DNA of 64,000 bases from Anaerolineaceae bacterium (GTDB lineage: Bacteria; Chloroflexota; Anaerolineae; Aggregatilineales; Phototrophicaceae): positions 1 through 64,000 of the forward strand of contig JACKCF010000008.1 in assembly GCA_020634165.1 (NCBI GenBank). The letters are read 5' to 3'. The position numbers and the translations under genes are program-made. The notes beneath the pieces are model-generated. The model did not search any database and was not told where the DNA came from. It was given only the letters and a program-made list of their open reading frames with translations. Numbering within the stretch: position 1 is the stretch's first letter; every line of letters starts with the position of its first letter. Shown piece by piece: positions 54,326-63,126 of this stretch.

Positions 54326-55516
54326 TTACACTGTGTTTGGCAAGATATACGCCGCTGTCGCTGCGGATAGCAGGCCAGCCCCCATTGTCAGAGCATCTTC
54401 ATCCATATCAAAGCGAGGATGATGGTGACTGAAATTGATCCCTCTTTCATCGTTGGAAATGCCGACAAAGAAGTAGACACCCGGTATTTCGTCCAGCACA
54501 TAAGAAAAATCATCGCTGGCCATCGTATGTGGGCGGTCAATGATTTGCTCTGCATTCAGCATTTTGCTGAACACGGCCTTCACTCTGTGTACGACTTCTT
54601 TGTCATTCACAGTCGGAATTGTCAGATGCCGCACATGCACATCAGCAGTACAGCCAACAGACTGGCATACTGATCGGCTGACATCGCGCACGTGCTGTTC
54701 CAATAGTTCACTGGTATAGGCATTAAATGTGCGGAACGTGCCCGTAATTTCAACTGTTTCCGGGATGATGTTATGGGTATTGGTACTGGTCTGCACCCCG
54801 GTCACGCTGAGAATAACGGCACCATCCATAGCATTCATCTTACGTCCAACAATGGTGTGTAAAGCGGTAATCAATTGGCCAGCACAGGCAACAGGGTCAA
54901 TGGTGGTGTGCGGCATGGCAGCATGGCCGCCTTTACCCTGCACCTTAATGCGAAAGACCGACGAGCCGGACATCGTTGCGCCTGCTGCGATGCCAACGGT
55001 CCCGACTTTTAGTGGTGACCACAAGTGCAATCCCAGGGCAATATCAGCTTCGGGTTCCATCTCCAGCAAACCATCATCGATCATACGCAGCATGCCACCA
55101 TGACCTTCTTCGCCTGGTTGGCATACCAGCCGGACGTTGCCGTGCATCTGTTCACGCTGCTCCGCCAGGATTTGGGCAGTTGCCAGAGCAATGGCCATAT
55201 GGCCATCGTGACCACAGGCGTGCATGCAGCCATCTTCTTGAGAGCGATAGGGCGCATCGCTCATTTCCTGAATCGGCAGTGCGTCCATATCGCAGCGCAG
55301 TATGATTGTTGGACCATCGTGCGCACCTTCAAGAAAGGCGACCACGCCCGTTTTAGCAATGCCTGTCTGGACGTTGTAACCCATCGCTGCAAGGCTCTCG
55401 GCCATCATGCTCGATGTTCGATGTTCCTGAAAACCCAGTTCTGGATGCTGATGAAAATCGCGGCGAATGGTGACCATTTGATCTTGCAGTTGAGCGGCGC
55501 GAGCGAAGTAATCCAT
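54326..55516 (-). CDS. M20-family amidohydrolase
   Basis: About 396 residues from the ATG at 55516. It has the family start RRDFHQHPELGFQEHRTS and VQTGIAKTGVVAFLEG. The metal-binding sites are ILRCDMDALPIQEMSD, CMHACGHDGHMAIAL and VCQPGEEGHGGML with the Cys-Glu region; the end has TMASDDFSYVLDEIPGVYFFV and NFSHHHPRFDMDEDAL. It resembles N-acyl amino acid or peptide amidohydrolases (IAA-amino acid hydrolase-like). The exact substrate is unknown. The frameshifted relative at 14449-15620 is a paralogue. It shares the strand with rfbB but a terminator separates them. Confidence 0.92.
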   Translation of the reverse strand: MDYFARAAQLQDQMVTIRRDFHQHPELGFQEHRTSSMMAESLAAMGYNVQTGIAKTGVVAFLEGAHDGPTIILRCDMDALPIQEMSDAPYRSQEDGCMHACGHDGHMAIALATAQILAEQREQMHGNVRLVCQPGEEGHGGMLRMIDDGLLEMEPEADIALGLHLWSPLKVGTVGIAAGATMSGSSVFRIKVQGKGGHAAMPHTTIDPVACAGQLITALHTIVGRKMNAMDGAVILSVTGVQTSTNTHNIIPETVEITGTFRTFNAYTSELLEQHVRDVSRSVCQSVGCTADVHVRHLTIPTVNDKEVVHRVKAVFSKMLNAEQIIDRPHTMASDDFSYVLDEIPGVYFFVGISNDERGINFSHHHPRFDMDEDALTMGAGLLSAATAAYILPNTV

Positions 55517-55631
55517 GTTTGTCGTCGTGGCTTTCGTAGATTGCGATATTAAGTTCCACTGGGATGTGAACCGTGCACACTCCATCTTAAGGGCTTAATG
55601 GGTCTCTTACGATTAAGAACCAATCAGTAAT

Positions 55632-55656
55632 CAAAAAGGGTGCGTAGCCGCACCCT
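55632..55656 (-). terminator. Rho-independent terminator of the rfbB operon
   Basis: An 8-bp GC-rich stem (55656-55649 with 55644-55637) and a four-base loop, followed by TTTTTGA on the minus strand. Confidence 0.83.
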
Positions 55657-55662
55657 CAACGT

Positions 55663-56694
55663 TTATTTATCTTCGGCTGCCGCGATGCGATCCGCGTATT
55701 GGCGCTTATAGTACTCAAGGAACTCACCGCTCTTGATCTTGCGCCACCACCACGCATTATCCAGATACCACCTGATCGTTTCTTGCAAGCCCGTTTCAAA
55801 CGTGTGTTTACGCTCCCAACCCAGTTCGCGCAGTTTGACCGCGTCCATCGCGTAGCGACGGTCATGGCCCTCACGATCACGAACATATTTAATGAGCGAC
55901 TGTGGCTTTTCAAGCAGGTCCAGCATTTTGTGGACAACATCGATATTGTGGCGCAGGTCTTCCCCGGCCACGTTATAAGCTTCCCCGGACTTGCCCTCAT
56001 GCAGCACCAGATCAATACCACGAGCATGATCTTCGACGTGCAGCCAGTCACGCATCTGCTTGCCGTCACCATAAACAGGCAGTGGGCGATCATCAACGGC
56101 TTCTGTGATGAAGAAGGGAATTAGTTTTTCCGGGTATTGGTAAGGCCCATAGGTGTTGCTGCCGCGTGTAAGAACCGTGTCCATGCCGTAGGTGATATGG
56201 TAGCTGCGGACCATCAACTCGCCACCAGCTTTGCTGGCAGCATAGGGGCTGTTCGGCAGGAAGTGGTCTGTCTCTAGTGAGTAGTGACCATCTTCGATGT
56301 CGCCGTATACTTCATCAGTTGATACCTGCAAAAAACGGCCAATGCCAAGCTGACGCGCTTCTTCTAACAGGGCATACACACCGACCACATCGGTCATGAT
56401 GAAGGCGTTGGGGTCCAGAATGCTGCGATCAACGTGACTTTCTGCGGCGAAATTGACGACTGTGTCGACGCTGTATTCCTCAAATGTGCTGTGAACTGTC
56501 TCACGGTCAGCAATATCACCCTGAACAAAGGTATGGTTGCTGGCGTTTTTTACGGGCAGCAGATTGTCAAGATTACCGGCGTAGGTCAGCTTGTCGAACG
56601 TAATGATGTTGTACTCAGGATAAGTCGTGACCATGTGGCGCACAAAGGCGCTGCCAATGAATCCCGCACCACCTGTTACGAGGATGTTTTTCAT
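55663..56694 (-). CDS. rfbB: dTDP-glucose 4,6-dehydratase
   Basis: The second enzyme of the dTDP-rhamnose pathway makes dTDP-4-keto-6-deoxyglucose. At 343 residues it carries ILVTGGAGFIGSAFVRHM, FAAESHVDRSI, VSTDEVYGDI (Asp-Glu catalytic pair), YAASKAGGELMVRSY (Tyr-x3-Lys), GSNTYGPYQYPEKLIPFF, YGDGKQMRDWLHVEDHARGI and the end HDRRYAMDAVKLRELGW. Its product also suits the WecE-like aminotransferase at 23.3 kb. Its ATG overlaps the upstream HAD gene by four bases, so translation is coupled. RmlA lies further upstream on the same strand. Confidence 0.96.
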   Translation of the reverse strand: MKNILVTGGAGFIGSAFVRHMVTTYPEYNIITFDKLTYAGNLDNLLPVKNASNHTFVQGDIADRETVHSTFEEYSVDTVVNFAAESHVDRSILDPNAFIMTDVVGVYALLEEARQLGIGRFLQVSTDEVYGDIEDGHYSLETDHFLPNSPYAASKAGGELMVRSYHITYGMDTVLTRGSNTYGPYQYPEKLIPFFITEAVDDRPLPVYGDGKQMRDWLHVEDHARGIDLVLHEGKSGEAYNVAGEDLRHNIDVVHKMLDLLEKPQSLIKYVRDREGHDRRYAMDAVKLRELGWERKHTFETGLQETIRWYLDNAWWWRKIKSGEFLEYYKRQYADRIAAAEDK

Positions 56695-57632
56695 GCGTCG
56701 CCCTCATCCTCTTTTTCTTCTGATTCGGATGCTCTCGCCTCTGATGTGCTGGCTGTGTCATTTGCAGGCGACTCGGCTTTGGCAGGCTTTTCTTCTTTTG
56801 GCAGTGCGTATTTTTCGACTGCTTCGGCGACACCATGCTCATTATTGCTGCTGACGACAGCATCGGCTGCCGCTTTGGTCTTGGGATGCGCATTACTGAC
56901 GGCAACACCCAATCCAGCCAGTTTGATCATCTCATAGTCATTTTCGCCATCGCCAATGACCATAACGTTTTTCACGTCGATGCCCATTTCATGCAGAAGT
57001 ACTTTTAGCGCTTTGCCTTTGGATGCACCCGCAGGGAGCACTTCCAGATTATTGCTGACATTGGTACTGGTCAGTGTGGCCTGTCCATCGAGCTGTTTCT
57101 CAAGCTGCCAGCGCAGGGCTTTCAACTTCTTCGGTGTGCCGAAAATCAGCAGCTTGTGGATCGGCTGCGTATACAGATGGTTCACCAGTGGGCCGATTGG
57201 TTCCGGCGTAGGTTCATGATAATTCGATATCGCATTTAGCTCGTCATCATCAGATTTTATCAGCAGACGGTTGCCGCTGTAGGCCATCACCTTATAACCG
57301 CGTTGCTCAGAGAAGGTAATCACGCGGCGTGCCATCTCAGGCGCTAGCGTTTGCTGATGGCGAACGGTGCCATCGGGGTTAAAGATGATAAGGCCCTGCA
57401 CATAGATACCCGGTGTGTTCAGATTGAGTGCTGCAATGACCGATTCATTGCTGGCGCGGGTTTTTCCTGTCGCAAGCACGACGGGAATGCCACTATCAAT
57501 GGCTTTGCGCAGCGCTTCCCGATTGCGATCGCTCATGCTGTGGTCATCATTCAGCAGGGTACCGTCAATGTCGGTCACAATCAATTTGATTTCTGGTGTC
57601 GTGGTCTTGCTGTCAGTTTGCGGTGTTCCCAT
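56691..57632 (-). CDS. Cof-type HAD hydrolase
   Basis: A 313-residue phosphatase of the HAD Cof subfamily. KLIVTDIDGTLLNDDHSM has the nucleophile and acid Asp, VVLATGKTRAS the Ser/Thr site, and GIDVKNVMVIGDGENDYEMIKLA, then AVSNAHPKTKAAADAV, the Lys and Asp motif and cap end. The last 50 residues are a Lys/Glu/Ala-rich tail, unusual for the family and probably disordered. It sits between rmlA and rmlB with a four-base overlap to rmlB, so it may act on a sugar phosphate linked to that pathway. Confidence 0.9.
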   Translation of the reverse strand: MGTPQTDSKTTTPEIKLIVTDIDGTLLNDDHSMSDRNREALRKAIDSGIPVVLATGKTRASNESVIAALNLNTPGIYVQGLIIFNPDGTVRHQQTLAPEMARRVITFSEQRGYKVMAYSGNRLLIKSDDDELNAISNYHEPTPEPIGPLVNHLYTQPIHKLLIFGTPKKLKALRWQLEKQLDGQATLTSTNVSNNLEVLPAGASKGKALKVLLHEMGIDVKNVMVIGDGENDYEMIKLAGLGVAVSNAHPKTKAAADAVVSSNNEHGVAEAVEKYALPKEEKPAKAESPANDTASTSEARASESEEKEDEGDA

Positions 57633-57657
57633 GAACGTTTTTCCCTATATGTTTGGC

Positions 57658-58728
57658 TTAAACCCACAGGCGACTGTGATCGCCCAATGTCATTTTGATG
57701 CCGGACGGTTTTTTATCTGCCTGTCGGACGGTTGCATGGCGTCCAATCAGGCTATCACGCAACCGCTGGTCAATATCGATGACGCGGCTGTTTTCCAGAA
57801 TGATGCTGTGCTCAACTTCGCAGTTCGTCACCTGAACATCATGGTAGATGCTCGTGAACGGCCCGATAAAGCTGTTCTCGATAACGGTATTTTCGCCGAT
57901 GATTGTCGGCCCACGAACAATGCTGTTGATGATCTTTGCACCCGCTTGCACGGTCACACGGCTATCGACCATGCTGTGCTCATCGACTTCGGCGGTTTCG
58001 GCGACTGAGGGGACCAATTCTTCCAGCACCAGGCTGTTGGCTTCCAGCATATCGGTTGGCTTGCCCGTGTCGATCCACCAGCCCTTATGCACATGCGGGA
58101 AAACACTGTAGCCGTTGTCGATCAGCCACTGAATCGCATCGGTGATTTCGTACTCTCCACGTGCAGATGGACGAATCGTGTTGACAGCCTCGAAGATGTT
58201 TTCATCGAACATATAGATACCAACCAGCGCAAGATCACTGGGCGGGTTGGCAGGCTTTTCGACCAGATATTCAATGCTGCCATCACCACGTAGTTTGGCG
58301 ACACCATACGCACTGGGATTGTCTACTTGCTTGAGGACGATCTGGCTGTTCCACTCATTGGTGGCGAAGTCTTTAATCAGGCTGCTGATACCGCCTTGAA
58401 TGACGTTGTCACCCAGGAACATGACAAATGGGCTGCCCTGCAAAAAATCCTCTGAGATGCGTACAGCGTGGGCCAATCCATCAGGGCTGTCCTGGCGAAT
58501 GTAGGTGAGTTTGACGCCCCATTTGCTGCCATCGCCCAGGGCTTCACGGATTTCTGGCTCAGTATGGCCAACGACAATGCCAATTTCGTCAACATCGGCT
58601 TCGTGGATAGCTTCGATCACACGGACGAGGACGGGCTTATTGGCGACAGGGATGAGCTGTTTAGCGCGTGTATACGTCAGTGGATACAGGCGTGTGCCTT
58701 TTCCACCGCTCAGTATCAGACCTTTCAT
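57658..58728 (-). CDS. rfbA: Glucose-1-phosphate thymidylyltransferase, long type
   Basis: The first enzyme of the dTDP-rhamnose pathway joins dTTP and glucose-1-phosphate. It starts MKGLILSGGKGTRLYPLTYT (pyrophosphorylase signature) and has VANKPVL, GDNVIQGG (metal Asp), EKPANPPSDLALVGIYMFD, and RGEYEITDAIQWLID. The last 120 residues carry left-handed beta-helix repeats (STVQAG, GPTIIG, NTVIENSFIG), as in RffH/RmlA-long enzymes of archaea and some bacteria; classical RmlA has 290 residues. It is the upstream gene of the rfbA-HAD-rfbB set. Confidence 0.93.
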   Translation of the reverse strand: MKGLILSGGKGTRLYPLTYTRAKQLIPVANKPVLVRVIEAIHEADVDEIGIVVGHTEPEIREALGDGSKWGVKLTYIRQDSPDGLAHAVRISEDFLQGSPFVMFLGDNVIQGGISSLIKDFATNEWNSQIVLKQVDNPSAYGVAKLRGDGSIEYLVEKPANPPSDLALVGIYMFDENIFEAVNTIRPSARGEYEITDAIQWLIDNGYSVFPHVHKGWWIDTGKPTDMLEANSLVLEELVPSVAETAEVDEHSMVDSRVTVQAGAKIINSIVRGPTIIGENTVIENSFIGPFTSIYHDVQVTNCEVEHSIILENSRVIDIDQRLRDSLIGRHATVRQADKKPSGIKMTLGDHSRLWV

Positions 58729-58836
58729 GGGGATAAAGTCGCTCCTCTTTGGTCGAATACAGAAAATATTGTGGGTGAAAGGACTTGTTTTTGCAACAGT
58801 CCGCGATGATTTGAAGATAGCATATCAAGCAAAAGA

Positions 58837-59487
58837 TTAATAACGCTTCTGCTCGCGTGGTGCGTTTGTCAGCACCGCCCCAACCACCCGTGAATGCACC
58901 TGCTCAAAGCGTTCTCGTGCTTCGACGACGCGATCACGGCGCGTTTCATTGGCACGGACGACCAGCAGCACACCATCGACTTTGGTACTGAGCACAATCG
59001 CGTCACTGGCTGCCAGGGCAGGTGGTGCATCAAACAGCACATACGCCGCTCGTGCTTTCAGAACGCCGATGATTTCATTCATGCGCTGGCTGCTAAGGAC
59101 ATCTGCCGGATTTGGCGGCAGATTACCACTGGTGAGCAGTGTCAGATTTTCAATGCCCGTGTCGTGCAGGGGTGGGTTGGCCATTGCCGCCTGGTCGAGC
59201 ATCATCTGGGTGATGCCTGCGCTGTTATTGACGCCCCAGATTTCGTGCTGCGAGGGCTGGCGTAAGTCGGTATCGACAAGAATCGTTTTATTGCCAGATT
59301 GGGCGAAGGTTACAGCCAGGTTGGCCAGGGCAATGCTCTTCTCATCGGCACCAGACGTTGACGTAACCAGTAGCGTCTGAATCGGCTTTTCTACACTGGT
59401 GAACATCAGATTGGTTCTTAAAGTACGGAACGCCTCTGCCGCATTTGAGCGCGGGTCCGTCAGTGTGATGAGATCGGGTGATGCCAT
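58837..59487 (-). CDS. CpsD/CapB-like BY-kinase ATPase, Walker A altered
   Basis: About 216 residues from the ATG at 59487, which has AGGAG upstream. The family has RSNAAEAFRTLRTNLMF at the start and a P-loop, normally GxxGxGKS/T. Here it is STSGADEKSIALANLA, keeping Lys50-Ser51 but with Glu where the middle Gly is expected. The Walker A' is ILVDTDLRQPSQHEI (Asp72, Asp74) and the Walker B-like VLFDAPPALAASDAIVL. Canonical BY-kinases end in a Tyr cluster; here only one Tyr closes the chain (REQKRY). It should pair with the Wzz-like protein at 47402-48076. Confidence 0.85.
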   Translation of the reverse strand: MASPDLITLTDPRSNAAEAFRTLRTNLMFTSVEKPIQTLLVTSTSGADEKSIALANLAVTFAQSGNKTILVDTDLRQPSQHEIWGVNNSAGITQMMLDQAAMANPPLHDTGIENLTLLTSGNLPPNPADVLSSQRMNEIIGVLKARAAYVLFDAPPALAASDAIVLSTKVDGVLLVVRANETRRDRVVEARERFEQVHSRVVGAVLTNAPREQKRY

Positions 59488-59710
59488 AACAAGCTCCTGT
59501 AACAGGTGATTCCCTGGGTTGTAACGCGGCGCTATTGTAGCCACGTTCCGCATACGTGGATAGGGCCTGCCTTCCACACAACATATAGACCTGTAATGCT
59601 TAACCTTCCTTTGACTCATCTGTTTCTCAATCAGGTGCGACATAATGAGCACCATAGTTCAGTAGACACATAGTCATTCGCCAGGGTTCACTTTCAGGAG
59701 GTGTTGGTCG

Positions 59711-60430
59711 ATGGGACAGTTCGATGGCAAAGTGGTGATGATAACCGGAGCCGCTGGCGGTATTGGCAGCGCCGTAGTGGAAAAGTTCGCACGAGAAGGC
59801 GCGAAGGTTGTACTGGCAGATCGCAGTGGCGAGAGCTATGACAAAGTCGTTAGCAAGCTTGGGGACCAGATAGGGGATTACCTGATTGTCTCCGGTGACA
59901 TTGGACAGGTTGACGTCGTCGATGAGATGGTTGAAAAGGTGGTTGCGAAGTTCGGGCAGATTGATGCGCTTGCCCATATCGCAGGCGGCTTCTCTATGGG
60001 TGACCCCGTTCATGCAGTCAATGTCGATGTTTTTGAAAAGATGATGTACATCAATGCGCGTTTGACCTATGTCATCTGTGGCCGGGTGGCCAAACATATG
60101 GTGGAAAGTGGCGTTCACGGGACGATTACGGCTGTGCTGGCTCGATCTGGCCTGACAGGTGGCAAGAACATGGCGGCGTATTCTGCCAGTAAAGCGGCTG
60201 CTGAGCGCATCATTCAATCGATGGCACAGGAACTAAAAGATCACGATATTCGCGTTAACGGTGTGATGCCTAGCATCGTCGATACCGAGCCAAATCGTAA
60301 AGATATGCCCAAGGCTGATTTCAGCAAGTGGGTGACACCCGTTCAGATCGCGGATGTCATCGCATTCCTGTCATCACCGGCAGCCAGCAGCGTTACCGGC
60401 GGCAGCATCCCAGTCTATAACAAGGTATAA
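59711..60430 (+). CDS. SDR-family oxidoreductase
   Basis: A 239-residue short-chain dehydrogenase. VMITGAAGGIGSAVVEKFAR is the cofactor site, AHIAGGFSMGD takes the place of the NNAG motif, and AAYSASKAAAERIIQSM holds the catalytic Tyr-x3-Lys; NGVMPSIVDTEPNRKDMP follows as usual. It would use NAD(P)H on a small alcohol or ketone, with no substrate indicated by the sequence. GGAGG precedes the start ten bases earlier. It begins a pair with the following glycosyltransferase. Confidence 0.9.
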   Translation: MGQFDGKVVMITGAAGGIGSAVVEKFAREGAKVVLADRSGESYDKVVSKLGDQIGDYLIVSGDIGQVDVVDEMVEKVVAKFGQIDALAHIAGGFSMGDPVHAVNVDVFEKMMYINARLTYVICGRVAKHMVESGVHGTITAVLARSGLTGGKNMAAYSASKAAAERIIQSMAQELKDHDIRVNGVMPSIVDTEPNRKDMPKADFSKWVTPVQIADVIAFLSSPAASSVTGGSIPVYNKV

Positions 60431-60480
60431 ATTCGTGCATATGTCAATTCAATTCCTATCTAAGATTGGCAGCTAAAACG

Positions 60481-61866
60481 ATGGTCATTGTCATGTTCTC
60501 GATGACGCCTCTATTCCCTGATCACTCAATGGGAGGGGCGCAAAAACAGTTGAAGAAAGTAGCCCTTTATCTTGCTGAACAGGGCCATGATGTGACAATC
60601 CTCTGCACGCGCCGTTCGGATGCCAATATGCCGTTTCACTGGCATCCGAACCTTGAAATCGTACCAATTTTTCGATTCAAGCAGCCATTTCCAGAGCCGT
60701 ACGCGACGGAGGTCTATAATATCGCGTCAGCCATACAGGACGTTGGCGACTATCTTGATAGGGCTGACGTATTTTACAGCCACGATGGTGGCCTGATATT
60801 CCCGTATGTCTATCAGGATACGCCTGCAATTATTTCACTGCGCAGCATCTTGTTCAGCGAGACATTGCAAAGCGGGTTTCTGTTTCAGGGTGATGGTTTA
60901 GTTGTGCCGTCGCAGCACACGGTTGATAGCTGGCTGGCGACTGTTGGACGCTTCTTCCCGGAGCTTAAGAATCGAATGCACGTCATTCATAACGGCCTGG
61001 ATTTTTTAGAATACCGCCCGTGTTCCTTCGACGATCTCGCAGATCGCTTGAAGCTTGAGCCACAGCGCTATCAATATATCCTGTATCCTCATCGTCCTGA
61101 TGATGCTAAAGGTATCCGTCAGACGATTGCCGTAGCGGATCGATTAGTACATCAATATGGCCTGCACGATATTCGTGTGTTGGTTCCACAGTGGATTGAT
61201 ACCGGGCTTGCGGATCATGTGCTGGCGTATTATCGCTCATTGCAGGAAGAAATCGCCCAGCATGGCTTGACAGATTACTTTGTTTTCCATGATTGGATCA
61301 GCGATAGCGATATGCCACAGTATTTTAGCCTCGGTGCAGTAACATTTGCCTTGGGGAATTACGTCGAGACATTTGGTAACACGCCCTATGAATCGCTCGC
61401 ATGCGGAACGCCTGTTATTGTTGCCAGCGTCGGTCCCTATCGCGATATGCTGCCGGATAATCTGGTGGCGAAAGTCAATTATGGAGACGCAGAAGAAGCG
61501 GCACGGCTGGCCGCCGATATCCTGCAAAACAGGCAGCGCACATCTGATGACACCATGCACTGGCTGCATGAAAACTTCAAGCAGGATGATATGGTGAGAA
61601 CCTATGCCGATGTTATTTTGAATGCGCGTAAGCTGGGGCCAATGCCCTATGTGCATTACCACTTGGACCCAGGGACTGTCGCGTTCAGATTGGCCCCTTG
61701 GTGTGTAGTGACTGGCGACAGCATCTATCACGATTTCCTGGGCACTTATAACGACGATGCGCAGCTTGTCAGGTGCGCGATACGAGGTCAAGTGACTGCA
61801 AAAGATTGTTCACCAGACCAACTGATGGCCTGGTATCGGGAGGGCTATTGGGTGCCTATTCCCTGA
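60481..61866 (+). CDS. Family 4-like glycosyltransferase
   Basis: About 461 residues from the ATG at 60481; a TTG 15 bases before is a second choice, and neither has a strong Shine-Dalgarno. The N-terminal domain carries GGAQKQLKKVALYLAEQG, DVTILCTRRSD, DVFYSHDGGLIFPYVY and HVIHNGLDF, and the C-terminal domain has YILYPHRPDDAKGIRQTIAV, YFSLGAVTFALGNYVETFGN and NTPYESLACGTPVIVASVGP, the GT-B nucleotide-sugar part. The last 90 residues are an added domain. Substrate unknown. Confidence 0.85.
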   Translation: MVIVMFSMTPLFPDHSMGGAQKQLKKVALYLAEQGHDVTILCTRRSDANMPFHWHPNLEIVPIFRFKQPFPEPYATEVYNIASAIQDVGDYLDRADVFYSHDGGLIFPYVYQDTPAIISLRSILFSETLQSGFLFQGDGLVVPSQHTVDSWLATVGRFFPELKNRMHVIHNGLDFLEYRPCSFDDLADRLKLEPQRYQYILYPHRPDDAKGIRQTIAVADRLVHQYGLHDIRVLVPQWIDTGLADHVLAYYRSLQEEIAQHGLTDYFVFHDWISDSDMPQYFSLGAVTFALGNYVETFGNTPYESLACGTPVIVASVGPYRDMLPDNLVAKVNYGDAEEAARLAADILQNRQRTSDDTMHWLHENFKQDDMVRTYADVILNARKLGPMPYVHYHLDPGTVAFRLAPWCVVTGDSIYHDFLGTYNDDAQLVRCAIRGQVTAKDCSPDQLMAWYREGYWVPIP

Positions 61867-61877
61867 TGAGGCAGAAT

Positions 61878-61909
61878 AAAAAAGCCACCCCGTTGTGGGG
61901 CGGCTTTTT
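61878..61909. terminator. Bidirectional terminator between the glycosyltransferase and folE
   Basis: A stem of twelve pairs with one mismatch (61879-61891 with 61897-61909), loop GTTGT, A and T runs on both ends. Confidence 0.87.
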
Positions 61910-61926
61910 ACTTCTCGAAGACTGTA

Positions 61927-62757
61927 CTAACGAATAAGCGACATGACCTCGGCTCGAAGCTGCGAGTCCTCCTTGAATATACCGCGTGTGGCGACAGTCG
62001 TTGTGCTGGCTTCATGCAGTTTGACGCCGCGTGATGACATGCACATATGCTCTACATCATAGAGCACAACCATCACGCCTTTTGGACGCAGCAGTTGCAT
62101 GATCTTATCGGCGGTTTGGGCACCGATTCGCTCCTGAAGTTGGAAGCGGCGCGAATAAATATCCAGAATGCGTCCAAGCTTACTCAGGCCCAGCAGATGT
62201 TCATTCGGCATATAGGCGATGGCGCCATAACCTGTAAACGGTGCCAGATGATGGCTGCACAGGCTATATAACTTCATGTCTTTCACCAGAACAAGGTCAC
62301 CGCTGCCACTGGAATTGGGGAAAACAGTTACTTCGTCTTCAGCATCACGCGCATAGCCATTCGCCCAGTAATCCATGTAGGCTTTGGCAACTCGCTTGGG
62401 GGTATCCGTATAATTAGGGTCCTCCCAATTGACATTGAAAGCATCCAGCAAAGCATAGACGGCTTTCTCGATCTTTTCATATTGTTCAGGCTCGCCCGTC
62501 ACGATCTCTGTTGAAGGGTAAGCCTCGACAAAGCTGGGGCCATATTCATCAACATGGTTAGGTGTTTCTAACGCGAGCAGTTCAGAGCCGCTTACGATAA
62601 CGCCACCTGGGTTGTTCGTCTCATTCGGGCTGTCGACAGGCACAAACCTCAGCGGCTCAGATAATGCAGCCGTACCATTGCTTTCGGCTTTGCTGCCATT
62701 ACTGTGGAGTGCTCCGTTATGGCCATTACTTCGGTGATTATGAGTTGTGTTCTTCAT
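61927..62757 (-). CDS. folE: GTP cyclohydrolase I with N-terminal extension
   Basis: The enzyme makes dihydroneopterin triphosphate from GTP for folate and related pterins. The ATG at 62757 is chosen, after GAGAGGG. Of 276 residues, the last 190 are the FolE domain. The zinc ligands lie in LYSLCSHHLAPFTGYGAIAY (Cys167, His170) and VEHMCMSSRGV (Cys239), with GLSKLGRILDIYSRRFQLQE in between. The first 85 or so residues are His/Asn/Gly/Ser-rich and then acidic, and are absent in usual FolE (about 190-220 residues). A 31-codon open frame precedes it. Confidence 0.93.
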   Translation of the reverse strand: MKNTTHNHRSNGHNGALHSNGSKAESNGTAALSEPLRFVPVDSPNETNNPGGVIVSGSELLALETPNHVDEYGPSFVEAYPSTEIVTGEPEQYEKIEKAVYALLDAFNVNWEDPNYTDTPKRVAKAYMDYWANGYARDAEDEVTVFPNSSGSGDLVLVKDMKLYSLCSHHLAPFTGYGAIAYMPNEHLLGLSKLGRILDIYSRRFQLQERIGAQTADKIMQLLRPKGVMVVLYDVEHMCMSSRGVKLHEASTTTVATRGIFKEDSQLRAEVMSLIR

Positions 62758-62788
62758 TGAAAGGTTCCCTCTCACTAATGCTTGTATT

Positions 62789-62884
62789 TCAGGGTACGAA
62801 GCGAATCGCACCTTTCGGTTGAACATCAGTGGTCACAGGGACAAAAACGCTTTGTGCGACACCTACACGTGAGTTCGTGTCCAT
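62789..62884 (-). CDS. Small upstream open frame before folE (uncertain)
   Basis: A 31-codon open frame from an ATG at 62884 begins MDTNSRVGVAQSVFVP and ends GAIRFVP. It stops 31 bases before the folE start. No Shine-Dalgarno is clear. It could be a leader peptide of folE or chance. No attenuator hairpin was found in the gap. Confidence 0.25.
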   Translation of the reverse strand: MDTNSRVGVAQSVFVPVTTDVQPKGAIRFVP

Positions 62885-63126
62885 TAACGTAACCAACTTA
62901 TATTCAGTACGATCGTTCAACAGAAAACCAGTATTTCAGTCTCGATGACTACTTTCGCATACCATCATGAGTGTTATTTGAGTTAGGTCAAAGAGACGGG
63001 TTAATTTGTGTTTTGTTGTTGAACCATGCTATCTAATTGGGCTTTAGGTCACGAGGTTGCCAACGCACGTGCCCGAACATATGGACGAACACATGCGTTA
63101 GCTTCTTACTAGCGATAAGCGGAAAA

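Noticed and set aside
62758..63126. Riboswitch (tetrahydrofolate or preQ1 type) before folE
   Set aside because: No conserved core or pseudoknot arms of these riboswitches could be identified; only a small uncertain open frame was seen.
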